Below are positions 23,563 to 30,871 of a DNA stretch of 37,435 nucleotides, piece by piece. Origin of the DNA: Turicibacter sp. GTDB lineage: Bacteria > Bacillota > Bacilli > MOL361 > Turicibacteraceae. Positions within the stretch are counted from its first letter, which is position 1, and each line of letters begins with the position of its first letter. The stretch lies in assembly GCA_030531025.1 (NCBI GenBank), contig JAUMTV010000012.1:1-37435 (forward strand). Reading direction: 5' to 3'. Position numbers and translations under genes: made by a program. The notes beneath the pieces were generated by a model that was not told the DNA's origin, made no database searches, and saw only the letters and a list, made by a program, of their open reading frames with translations.

Positions 23563-25158
23563 CTAGTACCCCCACATATCTGTCTGCTCTTTGGCTTTTA
23601 CACCATCTTTAATATTTTTCGTATATGGAAAAGCAATTTGGTCTTCTTGTGTTAACCCTGAAATGACTTCAATGTATGAACCCCAAAGGACTTTACCAGT
23701 TTGAACGTACTCTTTTTTCAAGCGAAGGTTTTCATCAGCTTTGTAAACAAATTTTCGACCATTTTCATCTCCAATATAAGCCATATCGACATACATAGCA
23801 TTTGGATTTTCAACAGCCTCTTGCACTGTTACAGAAACATACATATTATTTTTCAAATCATTAGCCTCTTCAATATAAGCGACAAATGGGTAATTAGAGA
23901 CATTTGGATTTCCATATGAATATTGTTCTCCTTTAACTGGATAAGGATAGATTTCAGTAATGGTTGCTGTATAACTATTTCCAGTATCCCAAGACATAAC
24001 ATCAACTAGCTGTCCAACTTCTACTTTTCCAAGTTGATGCTCAGTAATCGTTCCTTTTAAATAAAAGCCACTTTCACTACTAACAACAATAAGCGCTGAT
24101 CCATCTACTGATTCAACAGTTGGATCTCCTACTTTTTTAACGACTCCATTCACACTACTACGAACCGTTAAATTTTCAAGTTCTTTTTTAATTTGCTCTT
24201 CTTTTAACAATGCTTCTTTATAATCAAGTTCTAAATTTGTAATTTCTGTCTTCTTCTCTTGAATCAATTGATTTAACTCTTCTTTTGTGTATCCCTCTTC
24301 TGGTACTACGATCTCAGGTTCTGGTTGTGGCTCTGGCTGTGGCTCTGGTGTTGGTTCCGGATCCGGCTCTGGTGTTGGGCATGGTTGAGGTTGTGGGCAG
24401 ACTGGTTGATTTTCCTCTTGAAAGTATTCATTAACTGTTGATTGGATAAAACCTTCTTTAATTTCTAAGCTTGCACCATCTAAAACTTTAACGATAGAAT
24501 CTGTACCATCCTCTTGAATAATCGTTAATGTTAATTGAATTGGATTTGAAATTTGTGTTTGACCTGCTTCATCTAATCCTTTTAATCGATACAAAAACGA
24601 TACATTTAAAAGTTGAGATGATTGCACTTCAAGGGTATAGGTCCCATCTTCTTGTGGAATTAACTCTGTTGCATAATTTAATTCTGACAATGTGCTTTCT
24701 GACTCTTTCACTACTAATGACGAGACTGGCATCACATCTGAAGATTTTTCTGTTAGACTAGCGATTGGTTTCGTCGACTGTAATTTTTGTAAAGCTCGTT
24801 TAGCAGATTGAATTTGTACATCTAAATTCTCAATCGTTAATCGTTGCATTTCAAGCTCTAACTCAACTAACGTACTATCATAAACCATTAATGGATCATT
24901 AATCGATACTTGTTGACCTTCTTCCACTAATATTTCTTTAACGACCTTGCGATCTTGTAACATAACTTCTTGTGTCATATCAGAGGATACATACCCGCTT
25001 GACTCATTATAATCTCCCCACCATGAAGTAGAAAGATAAGAAACTGGCATGACCTCTATTTCACTGTTACTTCCAAAGGTTTTAACAGCCAAAAACCCTC
25101 CACCAATCAGTGCCAATGTTAAAACGGTTCCTCCAATAATTAAAGGTGTTTTCTTCAT
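23563..25158 (-). CDS. Membrane fusion (adaptor) protein with Pro/Glu-rich insert
   Basis: The 531-residue protein has an N-terminal membrane anchor (residues 5-27), a biotinyl-lipoyl-like half motif (VVKEILVEEGQQVSINDPLMVYD), a coiled-coil hairpin interrupted by a long insert, and beta-barrel segments near the C-terminus (YVQTGKVLWGSYIEVISGL). The insert contains a separate beta-rich stretch (about 150-245) and a low-complexity run of P-E-P-Q repeats with two Cys-Pro pairs near 255-290, unusual for the family. It overlaps the ATPase stop by one base (TAATG) and is translated from AGGAGG. It probably works with the permease and ATPase, like YknX. Confidence 0.85.
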   Translation of the reverse strand: MKKTPLIIGGTVLTLALIGGGFLAVKTFGSNSEIEVMPVSYLSTSWWGDYNESSGYVSSDMTQEVMLQDRKVVKEILVEEGQQVSINDPLMVYDSTLVELELEMQRLTIENLDVQIQSAKRALQKLQSTKPIASLTEKSSDVMPVSSLVVKESESTLSELNYATELIPQEDGTYTLEVQSSQLLNVSFLYRLKGLDEAGQTQISNPIQLTLTIIQEDGTDSIVKVLDGASLEIKEGFIQSTVNEYFQEENQPVCPQPQPCPTPEPDPEPTPEPQPEPQPEPEIVVPEEGYTKEELNQLIQEKKTEITNLELDYKEALLKEEQIKKELENLTVRSSVNGVVKKVGDPTVESVDGSALIVVSSESGFYLKGTITEHQLGKVEVGQLVDVMSWDTGNSYTATITEIYPYPVKGEQYSYGNPNVSNYPFVAYIEEANDLKNNMYVSVTVQEAVENPNAMYVDMAYIGDENGRKFVYKADENLRLKKEYVQTGKVLWGSYIEVISGLTQEDQIAFPYTKNIKDGVKAKEQTDMWGY

Positions 25159-25847
25159 TATTCATGACCTCCTTTAAAAAATGGTTGAACAATTTCACCG
25201 TCTAAAATTGCAATTTGACGTTTAGCTTGCTCTGCAATGTTACGATCATGCGTAATCATCACAATCGTAACTCCTTCTTCATTTAACTTTTTAAATAATT
25301 CCATGATTTGTGCCCCTGATTTACTATCTAATGCACCTGTTGGTTCATCGGCTAGTAAAATGGTTGGGTTATTTACCATCGCTCTTGCAATAGCAACACG
25401 CTGTTTTTGTCCCCCTGATAATTGGGTTGGCTTAAAGTGTAATCGATCTCCAAGTCCAACACGTTCAAGTGCCTGGATAGCACGTTCACGTCGTTCTTTT
25501 TTAGGAACACCGGCATAAGTTAACGGTAGTTCAACATTTTCAAGCGCGCTTTGTCTTGATAATAATTGAAAACTTTGAAAAACAAATCCAATTTCTTTTA
25601 ATCTTAAATCTGAAAGTTCTTTATCACTTAATTTTGAAACGTCTTGACCATTTAAAAAATATTGACCTGAAGAGGGTAAATCTAAACATCCTAAAATGTT
25701 CATCAAGGTCGATTTCCCTGATCCTGATGGCCCCATAATGGCTACATACTCACCCGCTTCAACTTCAAATGCAATGTTCTTTAAGACTGGCACTTCTAAT
25801 TTATCTTGCAAATAATGTTTATGAATATCGGTTAATTGTAAAATCAT
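25158..25847 (-). CDS. MacB-like ABC transporter ATP-binding protein
   Basis: The 229-residue ATPase has all the motifs: Walker A GPSGSGKST near 39-47, the Q-loop at FVFQSFQLL, signature LSGGQKQRVAIARAM, Walker B LLADEPTGALD and the switch H in MITHD. It belongs to the LolD/MacB/YknY group that powers FtsX-type permeases. The start ATG follows GGGAGGG; the gene lies 13 bp after the first adaptor and overlaps the second by one base, so the four genes are one operon. Confidence 0.95.
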   Translation of the reverse strand: MILQLTDIHKHYLQDKLEVPVLKNIAFEVEAGEYVAIMGPSGSGKSTLMNILGCLDLPSSGQYFLNGQDVSKLSDKELSDLRLKEIGFVFQSFQLLSRQSALENVELPLTYAGVPKKERRERAIQALERVGLGDRLHFKPTQLSGGQKQRVAIARAMVNNPTILLADEPTGALDSKSGAQIMELFKKLNEEGVTIVMITHDRNIAEQAKRQIAILDGEIVQPFFKGGHE

Positions 25848-25860
25848 TTGTCACCCTCCC

Positions 25861-27198
25861 CTATTGAATGATGACGTCTTCAGACGATTCTTCATTTTCA
25901 TTACTATGAGAATCATTTGATGGTTCACCTATTATTTCTTGTAATTCTGAACTTCCTTCATCAATGACACCTTCGAAACTACCTTCAAATTCACCTTCAA
26001 ATTCTGACTCATCCATTGGTAAATATCCACCTGATCCTTCAAGACGTTCACAAGACATTCCTTCACTTAATCGTTCATCTGGAAAGGCAATATAATCTTC
26101 CATTGTTAATCCATCTACAATTTCATAACGCATCCATTCCTCATCAAACTCTCCAAGTTGAACTTCGCGTTTTTCTAGTTTGTTTTTATCTGTTGCTACC
26201 CAAACATATGCTTTGTCATCTTCATGAACTAAATAATAATCATATAGCCAAACCCCATCTTTTACTTCATCTTGACCATTATCTAATTCAATATAAACAT
26301 GCTGTCCTAAAATTAAACCAGCTGCTGATTCTAACTCAATATAAAATGGATATGTCGTTGCTGATTCACCGCTCTCACCATAATAAGACGTATTGTTATT
26401 TGATGACTCTGTATTTTCTAAGTCAACACTTATAATAACTCCATTCCACGTTTGTGTTTCATCAACACGTGAACGAATAATGACTGGCTGTTCAGTCTGT
26501 AATAACCAAACATTTTGTTCACTAACTTTTCCTTTAATACGATAATCCTTTGTCGATAATAAGGTAATGTAGGCTTCACTTTGTCCATACATATCCATTC
26601 CATTTTCACTAATCGATTTAACAATTCCAGCTACTGTACTTTTTACGACTGAGTTTTCTAACGATGATTTTAATTGGTCAATTTCTACTTGTTTACTTTT
26701 CACGTCATACTCTGCTCGTTTTAACTCATTTTCCGTATTTAAAATTTGTGACGTGTATTCTAACTTTTCTTCTGTTGATACGGAAGCTTTTTGAGAATTC
26801 AACAGTTTCACTTGCTCCTTTAAGCTTGTAATTGAGGCACTTAAACGTTCAAGCTCTAATTCAGCTTGGCTTAAATTTAAACTTATTTCATCTGTATCAT
26901 AAGCAAATAATTCAGTACCTTCTTCAACTTTATCGCCAACTTTGACATATAACTCTTTTATTTTTCGTTCTTGATTACGATTAATTTGGAGCGTCTCTTG
27001 TGGCTCAACTACACCACTATATCGATTCATTAATCCACTACCACTTCCTAATCCAGTAATCATAGAGACAGAGTCAACATATGCTGTTAATCCGTCACTA
27101 GATGAGCTTCCTCTTGAAACAAAAACTCCGATAACTACAGCAATAACAATGACTAGTATGCTAATCATGGTAATTTTTACTTTTTTTATTTTCCCCAT
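25861..27198 (-). CDS. Membrane fusion (adaptor) protein with acidic C-terminal tail
   Basis: This first gene of the operon encodes 445 residues: a short basic N-terminus, a membrane anchor at about 11-32, a lipoyl-like segment (IKELYVKVGDKVEEGTELFAYD), a coiled-coil hairpin (about 105-185), and VVKSTVAGIVKSI, the second half of the lipoyl domain. After the beta-barrel the last 65 residues are Glu/Ser-rich with EFEGEFEGSFEG repeats. The start MGKIKKVK is chosen because TTAGGAGG precedes it; an ATG ten codons upstream has no ribosome site. Having two different adaptors in one operon is unusual and may mean a mixed complex. Confidence 0.87.
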   Translation of the reverse strand: MGKIKKVKITMISILVIVIAVVIGVFVSRGSSSSDGLTAYVDSVSMITGLGSGSGLMNRYSGVVEPQETLQINRNQERKIKELYVKVGDKVEEGTELFAYDTDEISLNLSQAELELERLSASITSLKEQVKLLNSQKASVSTEEKLEYTSQILNTENELKRAEYDVKSKQVEIDQLKSSLENSVVKSTVAGIVKSISENGMDMYGQSEAYITLLSTKDYRIKGKVSEQNVWLLQTEQPVIIRSRVDETQTWNGVIISVDLENTESSNNNTSYYGESGESATTYPFYIELESAAGLILGQHVYIELDNGQDEVKDGVWLYDYYLVHEDDKAYVWVATDKNKLEKREVQLGEFDEEWMRYEIVDGLTMEDYIAFPDERLSEGMSCERLEGSGGYLPMDESEFEGEFEGSFEGVIDEGSSELQEIIGEPSNDSHSNENEESSEDVIIQ

Positions 27199-27224
27199 TC
27201 TTTGATTCCTCCTAATTTTTTTCT

Positions 27225-27304
27225 CCATTATATCATAACAAACCTTACTAATTGTGGTAATTATTACTATATTAGTAAATATTAAGAAAATATTAAGAAT
27301 TTAA
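27225..27304 (-). promoter_or_regulatory. Promoter and operator region of the MacB-like operon
   Basis: On the minus strand TATAAT (27230-27225) is a good -10, with no clear -35. TTACTAAT at 27245-27252 and ATTAGTAA at 27271-27278 form a dyad over the -35 zone. Next to it ATATTAAGAA occurs twice with 11-bp spacing (near 27279-27300), as response regulators of the OmpR/PhoB type often prefer. Control by an envelope-stress or drug-sensing regulator is possible. Confidence 0.45.
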
Positions 27305-27320
27305 TGAAAGGCACCCTCTC

Positions 27321-27360
27321 ATGATTTCAACATATCTTATAGTAGATATGTTGAAATCAT
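27321..27360. promoter_or_regulatory. Perfect 17-bp inverted repeat ahead of the ATPase/TOPRIM-like pair
   Basis: ATGATTTCAACATATCT at 27321-27337 and AGATATGTTGAAATCAT at 27344-27360 are perfect inverted arms around TATAGT. It lies between two divergent operons and ends 13 bp before the ATPase start. It could be an operator for a dimeric repressor or a leader hairpin. It has no T-run and is not a typical terminator. Confidence 0.5.
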
Positions 27361-27373
27361 GGGGGCGATTCAT

Positions 27374-28249
27374 TTGAAACTTAAATCTTTACGTGTCAGT
27401 AGTTCAACGGGCTTATGCGTTAATATTTCATCCTTTCAACCACTAACGTTACTTGTTGGAGTTTCCGGATCTGGAAAGAGCCAAATTTTAGCTTATATCT
27501 CATCGCTTTTTGAATTAATGACTGGCCGCCAATCCCCGCTGCTTGATGATGGAGAGTACGAACTCCAATTTGATTTAGGATCTGATCATTATCATTATTT
27601 AGTTTATATTAAAAATCATCATCCAGAAATTATCCGACTATGGCGTAATGATGAACTATTAGATGATACCATTGAGTTAATCAATCACCTCCCGACTATC
27701 AAATTCCTCAAACCTATTAATCAAATTAGAAAAATGCATGACTTAATTAAACAGTTTATTCTTGCCACTCCAAAACAACAAGAAGAAATTATTTCACTCT
27801 TTCAACTCATTTTTGAGTCAATCGAAGACGTCAAAATCAAATGTACTGAAAAAACAGCCTTGCAACTCTTTTTTAAAGAACAAACTGGAGACTGGCTCAG
27901 TATTGAATCATTATCAGATGGGATGTTAAAAAGTCTTTATTATTTAACACAATTAACCTTGTGTGAACCGGGTGCTATCATCCTAATTGATGAATTTGAA
28001 AATGGGCTTGGTCTTAACTGTATGGGACCATTACTTGAAGAAATGATGAACCATGATGATATTCAACTGATTTTAAGTAGTCATCATCCATACATTATTA
28101 ACAACATTCCAAGTGAAAAATGGCTGATCATCACTAGAGAAAAATCCACTATTTGTGTCCAATCAGCAGAAGAATTTGGAATCGGTCAAACAAAATACGA
28201 TGCCTTTTTTGAGCTTATGAATCGTTTGGACTATGAAGGGGGGTTATGA
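27374..28249 (+). CDS. Small AAA/ABC-type ATPase of a two-gene module
   Basis: The 291-residue protein has Walker A GVSGSGKS near 29-36, a signature-like SLSDGMLKSLYYL near 197-209, Walker B with catalytic acid AIILIDEFENGLGL near 218-231, and a switch region LILSSHHPYIINN. This is the OLD/SMC-like AAA group (AAA_15/AAA_21) often found in defence and repair. There is little coiled coil between the two halves. I prefer the TTG at 27374 (MKLKSLRVSS) because GGGGGCG lies six bases ahead; the ATG at 27359 has no free ribosome site and touches the dyad. The next gene starts one base after the stop, so the two probably work together. Confidence 0.8.
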   Translation: MKLKSLRVSSSTGLCVNISSFQPLTLLVGVSGSGKSQILAYISSLFELMTGRQSPLLDDGEYELQFDLGSDHYHYLVYIKNHHPEIIRLWRNDELLDDTIELINHLPTIKFLKPINQIRKMHDLIKQFILATPKQQEEIISLFQLIFESIEDVKIKCTEKTALQLFFKEQTGDWLSIESLSDGMLKSLYYLTQLTLCEPGAIILIDEFENGLGLNCMGPLLEEMMNHDDIQLILSSHHPYIINNIPSEKWLIITREKSTICVQSAEEFGIGQTKYDAFFELMNRLDYEGGL

Positions 28250-28250
28250 C

Positions 28251-28964
28251 ATGAACCTCTATATTCTCGTTGAAGATGGAAAATCTGGCCATAAAATTAT
28301 CGATCATTGGATTCCAACGCTACTTCCAACCCTAACGCGTGTTCCAACAATAAATGAAATGACCAATAATCAATATGTTATTTTTAGTGGGCTCGGCTAT
28401 CCTCGAATTCTCGGAACAGATGCAACAGCTCCTGGAAAAAATGTGCTTGGTCAAACCATTGATACGATTAATGACTCTCATAAAATCGATTATTTATTAA
28501 TTTTTTTAGATGGAGATAATGAAGGATTACGAAAACGAACAGACATCGTGACTCAAAAAATTAACAACTACCCTCATCCTCTCACTTGTCCATTCGTCAT
28601 CTTTGTTCAAAATAAATGTCTAGAAACTTGGCTGCTTGGAAATCAAAACTTCTTCCCGACTAACCCTAGCCAAAAATTCCTACCATTTGTTAAGCATTAT
28701 AATGTAGCAACAGAAGATCCCGAACAAATGGAAAATGATATGAACCGCCGCCTTGTTTCAACTTCCGCTCTTTATCACGAACGTTATCTTCGACAGATGA
28801 TGCAAGATATGGGTCATCGATATAGTAAGTCACGTCCTGCTTCCATTATTTATACCCCTGAATTTATAGAAGGCTTAAAAAAACGAATTGAAGAAACGAA
28901 TCATTTACCGAGCCTACATCTATTTTTTGAGTTCATAGAACAACTTAAAAAGGCATCGAAGTGA
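28251..28964 (+). CDS. TOPRIM-like protein, partner of the ATPase (DUF4276/DUF4435-like)
   Basis: The 237-residue protein begins MNLYILVEDGKSGHKIIDHW, where a conserved Glu follows the first strand, then LLIFLDGDNEGL near 81-92, matching the DxD strand of TOPRIM folds, and later FVIFVQNKCLETWLLGN. The E-x-W-L-L-(G/A)-(N/D) motif is typical of DUF4276-type proteins. TOPRIM enzymes cut or bind nucleic acids with a metal ion. In PARIS and Gabija-like systems an ATPase acts with a TOPRIM effector; this pair is smaller and differs in sequence, so the defence role is an inference. GGGGGG precedes the ATG. A terminator closes the unit. Confidence 0.65.
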   Translation: MNLYILVEDGKSGHKIIDHWIPTLLPTLTRVPTINEMTNNQYVIFSGLGYPRILGTDATAPGKNVLGQTIDTINDSHKIDYLLIFLDGDNEGLRKRTDIVTQKINNYPHPLTCPFVIFVQNKCLETWLLGNQNFFPTNPSQKFLPFVKHYNVATEDPEQMENDMNRRLVSTSALYHERYLRQMMQDMGHRYSKSRPASIIYTPEFIEGLKKRIEETNHLPSLHLFFEFIEQLKKASK

Positions 28965-28990
28965 TAATCATTCGATGCTTTTTATTTTTT
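28951..28990 (+). terminator. Terminator of the ATPase/TOPRIM-like unit
   Basis: GCATCGAA pairs with TTCGATGC around GTGATAATCA, followed by TTTTTATTTTTTTG. The left arm includes the last codons of the TOPRIM-like gene. Confidence 0.85.
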
Positions 28991-29001
28991 TGTTGTGTAA
29001 T

Positions 29002-29041
29002 ATTACGTTTAGTGACACATTATTATTACAGTAAACGTAAT
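29002..29041 (+). promoter_or_regulatory. Dyad operator of padR (probable autoregulation)
   Basis: ATTACGTTTA at 29002-29011 and TAAACGTAAT at 29032-29041 are perfect inverted arms 20 bp apart, directly in front of padR's AAAGGAGG. PadR proteins commonly repress their own promoter through such a dyad. Confidence 0.55.
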
Positions 29042-29054
29042 AAAGGAGGATATT

Positions 29055-29378
29055 ATGCGAGATCATGCTAAGGGTGGAGCACTAACTGAAACAAGCTTTT
29101 ATATTTTATTATCCCTTTATCAGCCTAATCATGGCTATGGTATTATGCAATTTATTGAAGATACAACGAATGGACGACTAACCCTTGGGGCTGGTACTTT
29201 GTATGGAGCTTTAAAAAATCTCCAAAAAAAAGGTTGGATCACACCATATAATGACGGGGGTGAACGTAAAAAAGAGTTTATTATTACAGACGCTGGTCGA
29301 ATGATTTGTGAAGTTGAATTACAACGACTTCAATCTCTCATTCAAACAGCAACATCTATTATAAAGGAGGATAAGTAA
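29055..29378 (+). CDS. PadR-family transcriptional regulator
   Basis: The 107-residue protein is the short PadR form: a winged helix (FYILLSLYQPNHGYGIMQFIE, then GRLTLGAGTLYGALKNLQKKGWI) and one C-terminal dimerisation helix. It should bind as a dimer to the dyad at 29002-29041. The start ATG follows AAAGGAGGATATT. It overlaps the DUF2812 gene by one base (TAATG), a very common pairing in Firmicutes in which PadR probably controls the DUF2812 membrane protein. Confidence 0.93.
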   Translation: MRDHAKGGALTETSFYILLSLYQPNHGYGIMQFIEDTTNGRLTLGAGTLYGALKNLQKKGWITPYNDGGERKKEFIITDAGRMICEVELQRLQSLIQTATSIIKEDK

Positions 29379-29578
29379 TGAAAAAGAGAGTTTATAAATG
29401 TTTTCTAAATGTTATTAAAGGGCAAGAGGATTGGTTGAACCAAATGGCTGAATCTGGATATCACTTAACTAAAACTCACCTTTTTTACTATGAATTTGAA
29501 CCATGTCAACCAAATGAATATAGCTATCGTGTACAATTTGTTGCAGATAAATCATATGCTGAACTTCTAGACTATATA

Positions 29579-29743
29579 GAAACAGATATGTATTTCATAT
29601 TTTTATAACAGACTTGGTTGAGGAGCCGCTTTAACACTAAGACAGACTATCGTCCAGGGGTCACCTAGCGATTATCAAAGATAATCTAATCCTCCTTTGC
29701 TAGGGCTTTAAAAGTTTTCCGATATGAAAAACTTATCTGGACT
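29579..29743 (-). repeat. BOX-like dispersed repeat, copy 5 (one internal module)
   Basis: This 165-bp copy is in reverse orientation, bounded by TATATA on the left and TATATATA on the right. Read on the minus strand it starts AGTCCAG with the AAGTTTTTC/GAAAACTT hairpin, then one module, then CTGGACGATAGTCTGTC. Its right half (AAAGCGGCT, later CTGTTATAAAA) resembles copy 1. It interrupts the DUF2812 gene. Confidence 0.88.
29658..29707 (-). repeat. Single internal module of repeat copy 5
   Basis: On the minus strand: CCCTAGC, AAAGGAGGATTA, the hairpin GATTATC-TTT-GATAATC, then GCTAGGTGACCC. The outer CCTAGC/GCTAGG stem encloses the inner hairpin. It is the same module type as in copy 6 but with a different inner stem. 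Confidence 0.75.
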
Positions 29744-30345
29744 TATATATAAACAATTTTTAAAAGATCTTGGAATTCAAACATTCTCAAATAATATTAA
29801 TATGGGTAAATTATCATTTAGTGAAATTCGTTTACGCCCCTATGTGAAAGGCTGGGGACTCCTCGCAACTTCTCCTGGAACCATAAATAAAGAATTGCTC
29901 ATTTTAGAGCAAAAAAGAACGAATCAACCATTTAATATTTATACAACGGCAGAAGATATTATTCAGTATTATAAAATGATACGTCGTGCCTATTTATCTA
30001 CAGCTTTAATTGTTTTAATTGCTTATCTTTACTCACAAAATGCTATATTTGCTCTTTTTGTCATCCCAATTACGTTCATAATCCTTTATTACAGCAAACT
30101 GATCTATCAAACAAAAAAAGAAAGAAATTAGCTTCGCTTTTTCTACACCGTTTCACGGGCATTTATTAGTTGAAAATTCGACAATTCTCAAGCATATGAC
30201 TACCTATTCTTAACATTCTAGACTTCAAGTCAGCAGAGATGAACTAATTTCTTAGCAAAGAGGTATATTTTTTCATGAAGTATAGGTTTATATTTAAAAG
30301 TATAGTAAAATATAATCAACAAATTAAAGACTAGGAGTTAGATGA

Positions 30346-30831
30346 ATGCAAGCAGAATGGAGAATCCAATTAGATACAAGCATATATGGTTGTTATCAAC
30401 AACAATTAACGGTTGATGAAAATGATACAACACGTTTAGCAACTAATGAAGAATATCATACATTTTTACAAGAGTTAATGACAATCGAAATAGATGAACT
30501 AAAAGATGCTTACTTAATTGAACGAATTGACTTATTTCGTCAACATTTAAAAGCATTAAATTTTGAAACTGAATTCTTCCATGCATGGAATGAAGTTTCA
30601 GCAAATAGCTACACAGAGTATGCGAAAATTGAAAATAAAGAAAATAAAGAGCTCGTAGCAACTTATAAAGTCGTTACTTTACAAGGGATCTCAGAAGAAA
30701 ATGAAATCATTGATATCGTTGGAACTATTGAATCTATTCCTCCAAAACAATATGAAATTGCAAAAGATTCAAAAATTGGATCAATTAAATTACAGTTACT
30801 GGATATGGGAATTACTGAAATGAAAGCTTAA
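30346..30831 (+). CDS. Hypothetical cytoplasmic protein, 161 residues
   Basis: I do not recognise this protein. It is acidic, without signal or membrane segments, and predicted to be mixed alpha/beta: MQAEWRIQLDTSIYGCYQQQ at the start, a helical middle (ELKDAYLIERIDLFRQHLKAL), and a strand-rich end (KVVTLQGISEENEIIDIVGTI). The start follows TAGGAGTTAGATGA, and TATAAT at 30311-30316 is a likely -10. It is a single gene closed by a shared terminator. Confidence 0.7.
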   Translation: MQAEWRIQLDTSIYGCYQQQLTVDENDTTRLATNEEYHTFLQELMTIEIDELKDAYLIERIDLFRQHLKALNFETEFFHAWNEVSANSYTEYAKIENKENKELVATYKVVTLQGISEENEIIDIVGTIESIPPKQYEIAKDSKIGSIKLQLLDMGITEMKA

Positions 30832-30834
30832 TAC

Positions 30835-30870
30835 AAAAAAAGACAGACCTTATAAAGATCTGTCTTTTTT
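30835..30870. terminator. Bidirectional terminator between the hypothetical gene and tcyP
   Basis: AAAAAGACAGA pairs with TCTGTCTTTTT around about 11 bases, with A/T runs on both sides. It serves both converging genes. Confidence 0.85.
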
Positions 30871-30871
30871 A

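Larger units (their letters stand above)
29378..30131 (+). pseudogene. DUF2812 membrane protein gene split by a repeat
   Basis: The 5' part (29378-29578) encodes 67 residues ending AELLDYI and then runs into repeat copy 5, where a stop follows at 29608. The 3' part resumes at about 29748 as YKQFLKDLGIQTFSNN and continues to 30131, with two membrane helices at the end (LSTALIVLIAYLY and AIFALFVIPITFIILYY). Removing the 165-bp element plus one TATA gives DYI-YKQFLKDLG in one frame, a complete DUF2812 protein of about 195 residues. AAAGGAGG precedes the start. Two shorter proteins could still be made, but normal function is probably lost. The role of DUF2812 is unknown. Confidence 0.9.

Noticed and set aside
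29724..30131. Reading the 3' part of the DUF2812 locus as an independent gene starting MKNLSGLIYKQ
   Set aside because: The first codons derive from the repeat end, there is no ribosome site, and the frame joins exactly to the upstream half when the element is removed.
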